Positions 17,176-25,166 are shown, counted from the stretch's first letter. The stretch: 64,000 nt of DNA from an uncultured Clostridia bacterium (GCA_947389015.1 CANDVA010000009.1:1-64000), one strand, 5' to 3'. Made by a program: numbers and translations. The notes: generated from the letters alone by a model not told the origin.

Positions 17176-17505
17176 CCGCCTTATGCAGGGGTCGTCAATT
17201 TTACCGTTAAGAAATTGTATGCCCTTTGCGGTGAGCTTCGCGCCCAATCTGTCAAATTCCGCATCGGCGAGATCTGTAACGTTGGTCTGCGTTCCGCGGA
17301 TGCGCAGTTTTATATATCCCGATTCCGTGAGATAATTAACGCAGTCCGTAACGTCGGCAAGCCCGATCGTATTCTCCAGCGCGTCGGCAACGCTCTCCAA
17401 CGGCGTGTAATCCTCGCGCATTACGTTTATTGTCTGCAGCACTGTGCGGTTATTCCTGCGGAATGCCGAGCGGCGTATTTCTTCCGCGCCTGTTCTGTTT
17501 TCCAA
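17173..17505 (-). CDS. Mu gp26-like winged-helix phage protein
   Basis: 110 residues. The sequence RTVLQTINVMREDYTPLESVADALENTIG, then VTDCVNYLTESGYIKL and AKLTAKGIQFLNG, follows the winged-helix pattern of the small protein that lies between DUF2730 and DUF3486 genes in Mu-like phages (VpaChn25_0724 type). Probable DNA-binding or packaging accessory role. Starts 7 bases after the DUF2730-like gene. Confidence 0.7.
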   Translation of the reverse strand: MENRTGAEEIRRSAFRRNNRTVLQTINVMREDYTPLESVADALENTIGLADVTDCVNYLTESGYIKLRIRGTQTNVTDLADAEFDRLGAKLTAKGIQFLNGKIDDPCIRR

Positions 17506-17512
17506 CGTTTGC

Positions 17513-17821
17513 TCACTCCTTTTTCAGATCGTCGATCTTATTTTCAAGCCTTGTCATCATGCGCACAAAATCTCCGTTGCGCACCGTGTTTTCTTTCAAA
17601 AAATCTATGTTGGTCTCTATTTTATCGATCTGCTTTTTTAACACGTCCAACTCGGATTTGCTCGCGTATCTGTCGTCGGCGTTTTCAACCTTTTCTTTCA
17701 GTTCGTTCAGCTCCGCGCGGCTTGCCCGGCTGTTCAGCTTATCGAAAAAATATTTCAGAAAAAATGCTATAACGCCCATTCCCGCAGAAATAACGATATT
17801 AAATACCGCGTCAAAATCCAT
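17513..17821 (-). CDS. DUF2730-like membrane/coiled-coil protein (Mu gp25 position)
   Basis: 102 residues from the ATG at 17821, preceded by GGTGGTGATAAT; upstream in-frame starts lie in the promoter and are rejected. One N-terminal membrane helix (FNIVISAGMGVIAFFLKYFF) is followed by a long charged coiled coil (residues ~30-95). The layout and position are those of the Mu gp25/DUF2730 family. First gene of the late transcript. A holin or spanin role cannot be excluded from topology alone. Confidence 0.65.
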   Translation of the reverse strand: MDFDAVFNIVISAGMGVIAFFLKYFFDKLNSRASRAELNELKEKVENADDRYASKSELDVLKKQIDKIETNIDFLKENTVRNGDFVRMMTRLENKIDDLKKE

Positions 17822-17860
17822 ATTATCACCACCGAAATTTATTTGTTGTAATCTGATTTT

Positions 17861-17899
17861 ATCATAAAAAATATTATTTGTAAAAAGTGAAATCACTTT
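17861..17899 (-). promoter_or_regulatory. Putative Mor-activated late promoter
   Basis: On the minus strand a -10 box TATGAT (17,866-17,861) lacks a good -35 box. Instead a perfect 16-base dyad (AAAGTGA-2-TCACTTT, 17,884-17,899) sits where Mor/C-type activators bind, just upstream of the polymerase. The Mor homologue is the gene immediately upstream. Transcription would start near 17,854, 33 bases before the first late gene. Confidence 0.65.
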
Positions 17900-17919
17900 G
17901 TAAATCCACATTGTGAAAT

Positions 17920-17951
17920 AAAAAATCGGCGCACCGCAAAAGCAGTGCGCC
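17920..17951 (-). terminator. Terminator of the early/middle operon
   Basis: GGCGCACTGC-TTTT-GCGGTGCGCC on the minus strand, ten paired bases with one G-U pair, followed by GATTTTTTATTT. It lies 6 bases after the Mor gene and separates early from late transcription. Confidence 0.85.
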
Positions 17952-17956
17952 GTCAA

Positions 17957-18229
17957 TTATTTACTCAGCCGCCGAACCTCCGACACGGGCATTTCCAGAT
18001 CGTGCGCGATCTGCCCGGGAAGGTCGCCGTTCTGAATACGCATCTTTATATAATGTATGATCTCGGGTGTCGGCACGAGCGATCTCGCCTTCGGTATCCA
18101 GATCGGAGAGCCACCGTATGTGCTTATAAGCGCCTTGTAATTATCCATTCCTATAATGTCGACAACGTCCTGTTGATCCGCGTTAAGGTGGCTCAGCAGA
18201 ACCAGCCGTTCCAGTCCCATTTTTATCAC
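17957..18229 (-). CDS. Mor-family transcription activator
   Basis: 90 residues. The segment VVDIIGMDNYKALISTYGGSPIWIPKARSL matches the Mor dimerisation domain (IGL…L…GGT.IYIPK), and IIHYIKMRIQNGDLPGQIAHDLEMPVSEVRRLSK is its C-terminal HTH. Mor turns on middle or late genes of Mu by binding a dyad upstream of a promoter with a weak -35 box. Exactly such a site lies 60-70 bases downstream. Last gene before the terminator. It overlaps the GemA gene by 47 bases. Confidence 0.85.
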   Translation of the reverse strand: MIKMGLERLVLLSHLNADQQDVVDIIGMDNYKALISTYGGSPIWIPKARSLVPTPEIIHYIKMRIQNGDLPGQIAHDLEMPVSEVRRLSK

Positions 18230-18686
18230 CCCGTTTCTTTTTTCTTTCCTCCGAGCGGATTATCCGCTTTAGCATTTCAATTATCCGTGCGCCCTCGTCG
18301 CGCGTGACCTTGTAAAAAATATCTCCGTCAGCCCGCGTATTTCTCCCCGTGACCTTTCGGATCAGCCCGCGCAGACGTTCGCGGACTTCCACCTCGGACG
18401 GCGATACCTGCGCCAGCTTATACGCCAGACGAAAACACATACCTTGCTGTTCGCCCGTTATATGTTCGATCTCCGCGGGCTTTTCGGGGCAGACGTTCTC
18501 CTTATAGTCGATCAGCCGCGCGATGATGAAATCCGCCTGTTTTTCCGTCAGCTCCGAGATGTGATCCTTTCGCGACCACTGTTTTATCCACAAATGCAGA
18601 TCGTCGTCGTTTCCGCGTTCGCGGTCAAGCAGACCGCACTTCGCTCCCAGCGCGTATATCCGTTGTATTTGTTTTCCCGTCGCCAT
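18183..18686 (-). CDS. GemA / Mu gp16-like regulatory protein
   Basis: 167 residues. N-terminal ATGKQIQRIYALGAKCGLLDRE and ISELTEKQADFIIARLIDYK match the DUF1018/GemA family of Mu-like phages. The middle (TGEQQGMCFRLAYKLAQVSPSEVEVRERLRGLI) continues it, and a basic tail follows (RSEERKKKRGDK). GemA modulates host gene expression and DNA relaxation in Mu. Position just before Mor is that of Mu-type phages. Confidence 0.8.
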   Translation of the reverse strand: MATGKQIQRIYALGAKCGLLDRERGNDDDLHLWIKQWSRKDHISELTEKQADFIIARLIDYKENVCPEKPAEIEHITGEQQGMCFRLAYKLAQVSPSEVEVRERLRGLIRKVTGRNTRADGDIFYKVTRDEGARIIEMLKRIIRSEERKKKRGDKNGTGTAGSAEPP

Positions 18687-19337
18687 TTACGTCACCGCGA
18701 TCTTTGTCGAACTGTCCACGGAAACCCCGAGATTTATGCTGTGAATGATCGCGTCCTTATCCGCGCCGGACATTTCGGCGACGCGGCATAACGTCTGCCA
18801 TACCACAGCTTCGGCGTACATATACGCGTAATCGCCCGCGTCGGCTTCGGATAAGCCGCCGAGCTTCATCAGATTGTCGCGGTCGGTCTCGAACTTTGCG
18901 CCCTTGAGCTTTTTCGCGAGCGCCGCCTTCGATTTTTCGTCGCAGGGTATCTGCGCGATAACGTCGGCGGGGGAGGATTTGATATATCCGTCGGTAAAAA
19001 TTCCGATCAGCATACGCTCGATATCCTTGTCTTTGGGCTTGATCTCGCGCTTGATCTTCTCCTCGAAAATATCCTTGAAAACGCTTTCTCCGAGCGCTTT
19101 TTCAAGATAATTTGGAGCGGTGATCTCAAGCGCCTGCGCTTCGGTATACGTTACCGCCGCTTGACTTTCCTCGTCGGCATATGTACGGGATTTGTATTTG
19201 GTGTCCGCAACGTCCACGTTCCCGCGCTCAAGAAAATATGCTTCCAGTTCCTTTTTGCGCTCGGTGAACTCCGCTATCCGAGCCTTGATCTCGCTCAGCT
19301 CGCGAACCTTTTCGATGATCTCCGTCACGATCCGCAC
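18687..19337 (-). CDS. Early phage protein, unrecognised (Gam position)
   Basis: 216 residues. N-terminal helix-rich region (ELSEIKARIAEFTERKKELEAYFLE) suggesting a coiled coil, then KSRTYADEESQAAVTYTEAQALEI and an alpha-helical C-terminal half. It lies between the AbrB-like gene and GemA, where Mu relatives often carry the Gam nuclease inhibitor. The N-terminal coiled coil would suit that, but the sequence was not recognised as Gam. Starts 13 bases inside the end of the upstream gene. Confidence 0.55.
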   Translation of the reverse strand: MRIVTEIIEKVRELSEIKARIAEFTERKKELEAYFLERGNVDVADTKYKSRTYADEESQAAVTYTEAQALEITAPNYLEKALGESVFKDIFEEKIKREIKPKDKDIERMLIGIFTDGYIKSSPADVIAQIPCDEKSKAALAKKLKGAKFETDRDNLMKLGGLSEADAGDYAYMYAEAVVWQTLCRVAEMSGADKDAIIHSINLGVSVDSSTKIAVT

Positions 19338-19570
19338 ACCTCCTTATACAGCCGCGCCGCGCATATCGGACAAACATAAACGTCGCCGAACAGCTTTATG
19401 TTCTCCGCTCCGCCGCAGAATCGGCAGGTGTCGACGTGCTTGGAAATGATCAGCTTACCGTCCGCCGCCGTCAGATCGACCGCAGTGCCCGCCTCAAAGT
19501 CCAGATGTGCCGCGATATCCTTCGGGATCGTCACGCCGCGCGCCTTGGATAATTTTTTGAATTTCGTCAT
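19325..19570 (-). CDS. AbrB-like transition-state regulator with zinc ribbon
   Basis: 81 residues. Residues 1-48 (LSKARGVTIPKDIAAHLDFEAGTAVDLTAADGKLIISKH) form the AbrB/MazE/SpoVT swapped-hairpin DNA-binding domain. Residues 50-75 carry two Cys pairs (CRFCGG and CPICAA) that would bind zinc. Fusions of this kind occur in phage regulatory regions. A 38-bp repeat lies just upstream. Confidence 0.78.
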   Translation of the reverse strand: MTKFKKLSKARGVTIPKDIAAHLDFEAGTAVDLTAADGKLIISKHVDTCRFCGGAENIKLFGDVYVCPICAARLYKEVCGS

Positions 19571-19594
19571 AAAAATCCTCCTCGAAATATTTTT

Positions 19595-19650
19595 GCCTGC
19601 TCTGCGTTTTTACGGGCTTGCAACCGTTATCCGACCGGACAGCCGCATTA
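19595..19650. repeat. 38-bp intergenic repeat, copy A
   Basis: Bases 19,595-19,632 match 21,299-21,336 at 37 of 38 positions (core ACGGGCTTGCAACCGTTATC), and both are followed a few bases later by AGCCGCATTA. Each copy lies directly upstream of the ribosome site of a minus-strand gene. Confidence 0.8.
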
Positions 19651-19674
19651 TGCAGGGGAGAAACTCCCCTATTA

Positions 19675-19980
19675 TTATATTTCGCACCGCGCAAGTCCGA
19701 GAATTACCGTTCCGTCCTTACAATACTCCGAATCGTCTAAAATATATGTAATTTTGAATAACAGGCAATTTCCCGAGTATCTGCCATTATCTGCGCTGCG
19801 GGAAAAACTTTCAAGCAGCTCCTCGCGCACGCTCTCATACGGGTCTATGCTCACGAATTCATTGACCGCAAGATAATCTCCAACGGCATATGGACGGTCA
19901 TTTTTTCGCACCTCAAAAGGTTTTGCACCGTCCTTTAACGCCTTGAAATAATCCGGATAGCATTTAATCGAGTGTATCAT
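19675..19980 (-). CDS. DUF3850 / ASCH-like protein
   Basis: 101 residues matching DUF3850: HSIKCYPDYFKALKDGAKPFEVRKNDRPYAVGDYLAVNEF, then a C-terminal strand FKITYILDDSEYCKDGTVILGL. ASCH-fold proteins of this kind are thought to bind RNA or modified nucleotides; the exact role in phages is unknown. Lower GC than the flanking replication genes, suggesting separate acquisition. Confidence 0.82.
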   Translation of the reverse strand: MIHSIKCYPDYFKALKDGAKPFEVRKNDRPYAVGDYLAVNEFVSIDPYESVREELLESFSRSADNGRYSGNCLLFKITYILDDSEYCKDGTVILGLARCEI

Positions 19981-20021
19981 TTTGCACTTCCTTTTTTACT
20001 AATTCGATTGAGGTGTCATTT

Positions 20022-20849
20022 TCACACCCCCAATAATTCATTCATTTCCTCAAACCCTCGCCGAGCTTCACGTTTCCGTCTGCTCACCCCGCGGAATTCC
20101 ACGGGATAGCACCGTTCCAGAACGCGGTCGTATATTCTCGCGCACCGTATATCCTCGGAACGCTTGAACGTCTCCAGCGGTAGATTTGACGTGTAAATGA
20201 CGGGCTTTCCGCTGCGGTACCGCGCGTCGGCGACGGCGTATATCCTCTCGAACCCGTAATCGGTGGAGCGCTCCGCGCCGAGGTCGTCCAGAATAAGCAG
20301 ATCGATATCGTCCATTCGCCGGATAATATCGTCCGCGCCGTCGATAAGCGTCACCAGCGAGGTCATCACCACCGAATAATTTCTCTCCAGCAGCGCGTTG
20401 GCGATACACGCCGCGGCGAACGTCTTGCCCGTGCCGACGCTGCCGAAAAGCAGCAGTCCGCGGTTATCCGCGAGCATTTTCGGAAATTTTTCCGCGTACC
20501 GCTCGCAGATAATCATACTGCGCGAATTTTCGCCGTCCTTGTTCGCGCCCGCGAACGTACATTCCGACAGCCTGCCGTTCATCAGCGACAGCCGCCGAAG
20601 CTCCGCCGCCCTGACCGACCGCTGCGCCTCCGCGCTCCGGCGTTCGCGCTCATCGGCAGCGAGCTTGGCGCACTCGCACCATGTCGGAAAAATTATTTCC
20701 TCGCCGTGAAATATCATGCGGCACTCCGCGGGAGTGTTGCATTTTCCGCAGTGTAGCAGCCCGTCCTTTATGTAGTCTCCGTTCTGCGGCGTGCACTTCT
20801 CCGACATGGTTTTCGCGAACATTCTCGCCAGATCGACCGCCTTATCCAT
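20022..20849 (-). CDS. DnaC-like helicase loader ATPase
   Basis: About 275 residues from the ATG at 20849, which overlaps the stop of the upstream gene; a TTG nine bases earlier is possible. An N-terminal Cys cluster (HCGKC, PAEC, CEC) is followed by Walker A GSVGTGKT, Walker B DLLILDDLGAE, sensor IYTSNLP and the arginine-finger region ARIYDRVLERC. DnaC/DnaI proteins load the replicative helicase. This is notable because Mu itself carries no loader and relies on host restart proteins. Paired with the replisome-organiser-like gene upstream. Confidence 0.88.
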   Translation of the reverse strand: MDKAVDLARMFAKTMSEKCTPQNGDYIKDGLLHCGKCNTPAECRMIFHGEEIIFPTWCECAKLAADERERRSAEAQRSVRAAELRRLSLMNGRLSECTFAGANKDGENSRSMIICERYAEKFPKMLADNRGLLLFGSVGTGKTFAAACIANALLERNYSVVMTSLVTLIDGADDIIRRMDDIDLLILDDLGAERSTDYGFERIYAVADARYRSGKPVIYTSNLPLETFKRSEDIRCARIYDRVLERCYPVEFRGVSRRKREARRGFEEMNELLGV

Positions 20850-21273
20850 ACTCGTCAAACGGATTTCCCGTCATCGGCTCGGACGGCGCGGGCGCGATCG
20901 GCGAGTAGTTGCCCTCGAGCACCTTGACCGCGTTGGACGGGATAAGCAGCCAATCCAGCGACGCGTGCCATTTCCGCGCGTTGCCGCCGCCCAGAAAGCG
21001 GCTCTGAGCAGCTTTCCGGAACAGCTCGTCTAAGTCGTAGCCGTCCTTTATAAGCCGCGAAACAGCGCGTTTTCGCTTATCCGTGAGCCTTGTCGCGGGC
21101 GGGAGGTTCTTGCATATGCTGTTATAGCTGTCCAGTATCTGCTTGTAGTTGGTGCGTTCCCGCGGTGTTTTAAGGTCTTTCAAAACCCTTTTCAGCTCGC
21201 CGAATTCCTCGGCGGTAAGCTCCAGATCAAGCACGGTATCGTGCTCGAGATCATGCAGCTTGAACTTTACCAT
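20842..21273 (-). CDS. Phage replisome organiser-like protein (DnaD-type C-terminus)
   Basis: 143 residues from the ATG at 21273, preceded by AAAGGAGAGGATTTT; the longer frame begins inside the repeat upstream and is rejected. The second half (ILDSYNSICKNLPPATRLTDKRKRAVSRLI…KAAQSRFLGGG…KWHASLDWLLIPSNAVKVLEGNY) is the C-terminal module of phage replication initiators that recruit the helicase loader. The usual N-terminal DNA-binding part is missing or replaced by a short acidic segment. It overlaps the DnaC-like gene. Confidence 0.75.
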   Translation of the reverse strand: MVKFKLHDLEHDTVLDLELTAEEFGELKRVLKDLKTPRERTNYKQILDSYNSICKNLPPATRLTDKRKRAVSRLIKDGYDLDELFRKAAQSRFLGGGNARKWHASLDWLLIPSNAVKVLEGNYSPIAPAPSEPMTGNPFDEYG

Positions 21274-21298
21274 AAAATCCTCTCCTTTCCGGTTATTT

Positions 21299-21352
21299 GC
21301 CTGCTCTGCGTTTATACGGGCTTGCAACCGTTATCCATGGATAGCCGCATTA
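21299..21352. repeat. 38-bp intergenic repeat, copy B
   Basis: Second copy of the element at 19,595-19,650, again directly upstream of a ribosome site (that of the replisome organiser-like gene). Confidence 0.8.
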
Positions 21353-21465
21353 GACTGTGTGACCGTCTTGGCTGCGCGGCGTCCACTGGGGGCAGCTTCT
21401 GACTGCCGCGCTTTTGGACGGTCACCTTGCAACATCGTGTTGTGGGGGACATATGTCCCCTATAT
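21353..21465. other. Structured non-coding stretch in the early operon
   Basis: Between the small membrane protein and the replisome organiser gene. GTGACCGTC (21,358-21,366) can pair with GACGGTCAC (21,418-21,426), enclosing a second pairing GCGCGG/CCGCGC. A perfect 16-base palindrome GGGGACATATGTCCCC follows at 21,446-21,461. It might be a small RNA, an attenuator or a binding site. No open frame of note. Confidence 0.5.
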
Positions 21466-21756
21466 TCAGTTGTCGAACTCGGCGAACCGCCGACGTTCGT
21501 CCGTGATCTCGGCTCGCCCGAGCAACCTGCCGCGCTCCATGCCCTTGTTGTAAGCGATAAGCGTCTCGGTCTTGGCGCGGCGCTTGCCGAAGCAGTACGC
21601 GACAAACGCTATTATAAAACCGATAAGCAATGACAGCGCCGCTATAACGACGATCCCCGGCGAGCCAGCGCCGTAGATCATGGAGCTTGCGATCAGCGTA
21701 AACAGCGAGCCCGTCCCGAACGATATTATCCAATCAAAAAAGCCGTCAAATTTCAT
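21466..21756 (-). CDS. Small phage membrane protein
   Basis: 96 residues with two probable membrane helices (IISFGTGSLFTLIASSMIYG and IVVIAALSLLIGFIIAFVAYCF) and a charged cytoplasmic tail (KRRAKTETLIAYNKGMERGRLLGRAE). Overlaps the preceding gene by 4 bases (ATGA). Family not recognised; it might act in superinfection exclusion or anchoring replication, but nothing in the sequence decides this. Confidence 0.65.
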   Translation of the reverse strand: MKFDGFFDWIISFGTGSLFTLIASSMIYGAGSPGIVVIAALSLLIGFIIAFVAYCFGKRRAKTETLIAYNKGMERGRLLGRAEITDERRRFAEFDN

Positions 21757-21917
21757 TTATAAAGCTCCTTTCGTATAGTCCGCGTCCTGTCCGTCTGTCT
21801 GTTTTGAATAACCATTTCCTCGGCGGTATCCTTGATCACGAGCCAATTTTCATAATTCAGCCGAGCAGCTTGCATAAGCATTTTCTGCGTTCGCGTCGGT
21901 CTTTTTGCGTGTTTCAT
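21753..21917 (-). CDS. DUF6906-like small phage protein
   Basis: 54 residues, MKHAKRPTRTQKMLMQAARLN then ENWLVIKDTAEEMVIQNRQTDRTRTI. This pattern recurs as a small basic phage protein of unknown function (DUF6906-like). It overlaps MuB and the next gene through ATGA junctions, so it is translationally coupled to both, which supports it being real despite its size. Confidence 0.75.
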   Translation of the reverse strand: MKHAKRPTRTQKMLMQAARLNYENWLVIKDTAEEMVIQNRQTDRTRTIRKELYK

Positions 21918-22894
21918 TTTCCGCGCACCGCCCTTCGCAGATTTGATAGCTTGAGATTAGCCAGCTTTGCCGCTTTTAACAGCCCGTCGTAATCGCAGCC
22001 GCTGCCGCTTTGATTTGCCGATATAACCAGCTTGACCGCCGCTCTCATTCCGAGGTCGGCTTGTGCGATCCCCAAAAGCAGCTTAAGCACTTCCTCATCC
22101 TCAAACGTCGGGAAAATCATTTTTATATCGTTCATGCTTATATGAGACGTTCGTATTTCCGGGTTCTGCCAGCTGCGCCCGTTTGTCTGGCGGAACTTTC
22201 CCGCCGTCTTAGCGCCGCTGAGCTTCTCCAAAATACCGTCGTTGCCCACCAGCACCACTCCGCAGGTCTGACCGCGTTCGTCAAAATAATCCGAGATCTC
22301 TCTGACCGCTTCCATGGAATCATAAGTGAGGTGCTGCGCCTCGTCCACTACGATAACCATTCCGTCGTGCAGTTTATTGATTATACTGTGATACATATCA
22401 TTGGACGCCTGTGAAAGTGTGATCCCCAAGCTGAGAGCCATTTCCTTGAGTATCGCCCTTGTACTGCGTATACAAGCTCCCGCTGTGATCTTTACGCAGC
22501 TTGCCGGGTTGTCTTTCTCAAATTTCATGACAGCTTTTGTTTTGCCTACGCCCGGGTCTCCGGTGACAACACCAAAACCGCCCATGACCTGTATGTTTCT
22601 GATCGTCTGATAAACAAGCGTTGACGTTCCCGTCGGTGCGTATTCTACCGGACGATATGTTTTCTTTGCCTTCTCCGCCTCCGCTTTGGTCTCAAAATAC
22701 ACCGCGAGCTTTTCCAACTGGAAAGCGGTATCGCCTTTATATTTTCCCGATCTTATCGAGCTTATCGTCGACGATGCAACGCCGCACAATTTTCCCGCCT
22801 GAACGTCGGACGTTTCGTATCCCGGTTTTGCCAGCGAACGGGAGAGCTTATCGAACTCGTTTAGAGCCCATTTTTGCCGTTCCGTAAATTCCAT
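21914..22894 (-). CDS. MuB-like transposition ATPase (target selection)
   Basis: 326 residues. N-terminal HTH (QAGKLCGVASSTISSIRSGKYKG) as in MuB; AAA+ core with Walker A GDPGVGKT at 112-119 and Walker B MVIVVDEAQH at 179-188; sensor region GVVLVGNDGILEKL. MuB forms ATP-dependent filaments on DNA, delivers target sites to the transposase and gives target immunity. One base after the transposase stop. The C-terminal domain is short, as in other Firmicute homologues. Confidence 0.93.
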   Translation of the reverse strand: MEFTERQKWALNEFDKLSRSLAKPGYETSDVQAGKLCGVASSTISSIRSGKYKGDTAFQLEKLAVYFETKAEAEKAKKTYRPVEYAPTGTSTLVYQTIRNIQVMGGFGVVTGDPGVGKTKAVMKFEKDNPASCVKITAGACIRSTRAILKEMALSLGITLSQASNDMYHSIINKLHDGMVIVVDEAQHLTYDSMEAVREISDYFDERGQTCGVVLVGNDGILEKLSGAKTAGKFRQTNGRSWQNPEIRTSHISMNDIKMIFPTFEDEEVLKLLLGIAQADLGMRAAVKLVISANQSGSGCDYDGLLKAAKLANLKLSNLRRAVRGK

Positions 22895-22895
22895 A

Positions 22896-24884
22896 TTAAC
22901 CCTCTTTTCTTGACGCCAAAACGTTTGCCGTTATGGTTTCCATATACGACGTTACCTGTACGATATCCTGCAGCTCCGGGTATTCCTCGATTTGCTCCTC
23001 CGCAAAGATCGGAGTGCATACCGAGGGCTTCTTGATCCCGCCGCTTTCTTCAATTTTTGCCGCGCCGTTCTTAAGCATAAGCGCGAAGCCGTCGATCCGC
23101 TTGTCCGCGTCCACCGCGTCTATAATGCCGTGCTTTATCGCTCTGAGAGCTTTCTTTACCGCGCTTATCCTGCGGTTCGGGTCGGCGAACGCGTCGAGGT
23201 TTTCTTCTATGTAGCTCATCATCAGACTGTCCGCAAGCTCCCAAGTCCACAGATATTTATCTGTATTCATTTCGTAGAGCCGCACGGTGCGGGGGTCAGC
23301 GGGATCGTACCGCACATACACTGATTCGCCGATATGCTTATATGTTTCGTCCGAATAGTACCAAAGCTGTTCCCCGCATATTGTCACAAACACGCCGTTC
23401 TCCTTGACTTTCTGCGGTCTGCTGACGCGTTTTAAAAACAGGTCGAGGCTCTTTTCCGAAACGCTTACAAATTTCGTGTCCTTTATGCCCTCGTTCCATG
23501 CCTCTTGCCTTGTCATGCCCTTGAATCGGCGTTCCTTTCCGCCGTATGGAGCTAAATTATAAACGGAATTGATATAGATATCGAATGCCGCCCGTATCTG
23601 CTGATCCGTAGGTAAAATTCCCTTTTTCAACAGATATTTCAGCGATTCCTTGCGTTCAACGACCGTTCCGCCGCAAAATGTAACCACCTGTCTTGAAAAT
23701 TGGTTCTTAAGCGTCGAGAACATACGCTCGATCGCTTTGGCATCGGCATTTTTGGGAAGGGCGTTTATCATGTGTATTCCCAATCCGTCAAGGATCGTCG
23801 GCGGCTGATCGCCCTCGTTCCAGCTCTTGCGGTGTCCCTTGCCGCCGAAGTCGTGCGTCAGAAATTCCGAGCCGTTGTCCACATAAATAAGCTTCGGGCG
23901 GCCGCACCGCAATATTCCGTGACGCAGTGCCAGCACCGTGCTGTCCATACAGGGGTTGTCCGTGATGTTCCATCCTGTAAGCAGTCCCGTTTTTGCGTCC
24001 AGATAAGCGGTTACGTACAATCTGTGCTGCCGCCCGTTCTCGCCGAGCGTGATGAAGTCCAGCGTATGATTATCCGCCACCCAGACGTCGTTTACGTGAA
24101 GATCGTCGTACAGTCTGATTATGTACGGCACGACATTGTCGTTTGCAGCCTTGTCACCGTTCCGCATATACTCCGTAATATAAAACGGCAGCCGCTCGAC
24201 CTGTCGGCGAAACGTGCGTTCCGACGGAATATCCGCCACGTCCTCCGGGTAGAATTCCTTTGTCCAGTCGATCATGGTTTTATAGCACCCGCTTACGGTA
24301 TTCCGGTTTTCCGTTAGGTATATCCACTTGAAATAATCCCAGACGTGCGGCGGTATCGACGTTTTGCCCTTGTTGTGTCCGCCGCGACGGTCGACAAGCC
24401 CGGCAAGATCGTTTTCCTTATACGCTTTGTATTTGCGGTACAGGATATCCGTGCTTATAGCCAGATCGGGATACTTCAGACGCTGTGCCGCGACAAACAT
24501 TTCGTCGATCTCCGATTTGCTGTAACGCTTCAGATTTCGCGCTCTGGTCTCCTGCCATTCTTGAACTATTCTGCTCCATAAGGCGACCGCGTCGCGCTGA
24601 TCGCAGGACAGGTCTGCAAGCGTTATTTGTTTCGGGTCGGGCTTTTCAGCCTTTTTAGAGGGCTTTTTAAGCGGCTCTAAACCCAGTTTTTTGCGCTGCT
24701 CGTTTGCCCACTTGCACTGCATTTTTTCCGATAGATCGGAAAGTGCAATTTTATATTCGGTACGGTTGTTAGCGGCGTTTTCTTTTATACTCGCCCTGAT
24801 TTTCCCGTCCTTTATGCATTTTTGTACGTACTGCAGGCTGCACCCTTTCAGCTCCGCGACCTGCGCCGTGGTCAAATACTCCAA
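22896..24884 (-). CDS. MuA-like DDE transposase
   Basis: 662 residues from a TTG at 24884 that follows AAAGGAGAGATTTTT; an in-frame ATG 45 bases upstream has no ribosome site. N-terminal HTH (YLTTAQVAELKGCSLQYVQKC) of Mu type, a second DNA-binding region, then the RNase H-like core with D271 (WVADNH), D336 (YVDNGSEF) and E386 (AKAIERMF), and a beta-barrel and basic C-terminal tail. It carries out strand transfer for both integration and replicative transposition. Followed at once by MuB. Confidence 0.95.
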   Translation of the reverse strand: MEYLTTAQVAELKGCSLQYVQKCIKDGKIRASIKENAANNRTEYKIALSDLSEKMQCKWANEQRKKLGLEPLKKPSKKAEKPDPKQITLADLSCDQRDAVALWSRIVQEWQETRARNLKRYSKSEIDEMFVAAQRLKYPDLAISTDILYRKYKAYKENDLAGLVDRRGGHNKGKTSIPPHVWDYFKWIYLTENRNTVSGCYKTMIDWTKEFYPEDVADIPSERTFRRQVERLPFYITEYMRNGDKAANDNVVPYIIRLYDDLHVNDVWVADNHTLDFITLGENGRQHRLYVTAYLDAKTGLLTGWNITDNPCMDSTVLALRHGILRCGRPKLIYVDNGSEFLTHDFGGKGHRKSWNEGDQPPTILDGLGIHMINALPKNADAKAIERMFSTLKNQFSRQVVTFCGGTVVERKESLKYLLKKGILPTDQQIRAAFDIYINSVYNLAPYGGKERRFKGMTRQEAWNEGIKDTKFVSVSEKSLDLFLKRVSRPQKVKENGVFVTICGEQLWYYSDETYKHIGESVYVRYDPADPRTVRLYEMNTDKYLWTWELADSLMMSYIEENLDAFADPNRRISAVKKALRAIKHGIIDAVDADKRIDGFALMLKNGAAKIEESGGIKKPSVCTPIFAEEQIEEYPELQDIVQVTSYMETITANVLASRKEG

Positions 24885-24953
24885 AAAAATCTCTCCTTTC
24901 GTTAAATTTTTCCCAAAAGCTCTTGACAAAAGCCCTTAACTCTGCTATACTAA

Positions 24954-25145
24954 TTACGGGGTCTTTTGTTCACGTTCAAGATAATCTTGAACGTCATGCA
25001 GAAGCGACTGGGCTGTTGCAATTAGCTGTCGTTTCTGCAGGGGCTCTATTTTTTGTGCCTCGGAACCGAAAATATATGCGTACATTTCCAAGAACCACGC
25101 CACCAAGAGGTCGAGCGTTACCTCGTCAAATTCCTTTCTCGTCAT
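24954..25145 (-). CDS. Small early phage protein, unrecognised
   Basis: 63 residues, helical (VTLDLLVAWFLEMYAYIFGSEAQKI, LIATAQSLLHDVQDYLERE), starting after the ribosome site AAAGGGGTGAAAGT. It lies directly upstream of the transposase gene. No family recognised. Hydrophobic and amphipathic helices suggest a small protein partner. Confidence 0.6.
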   Translation of the reverse strand: MTRKEFDEVTLDLLVAWFLEMYAYIFGSEAQKIEPLQKRQLIATAQSLLHDVQDYLEREQKTP

Positions 25146-25166
25146 ACTTTCACCCCTTTCTGCGAA

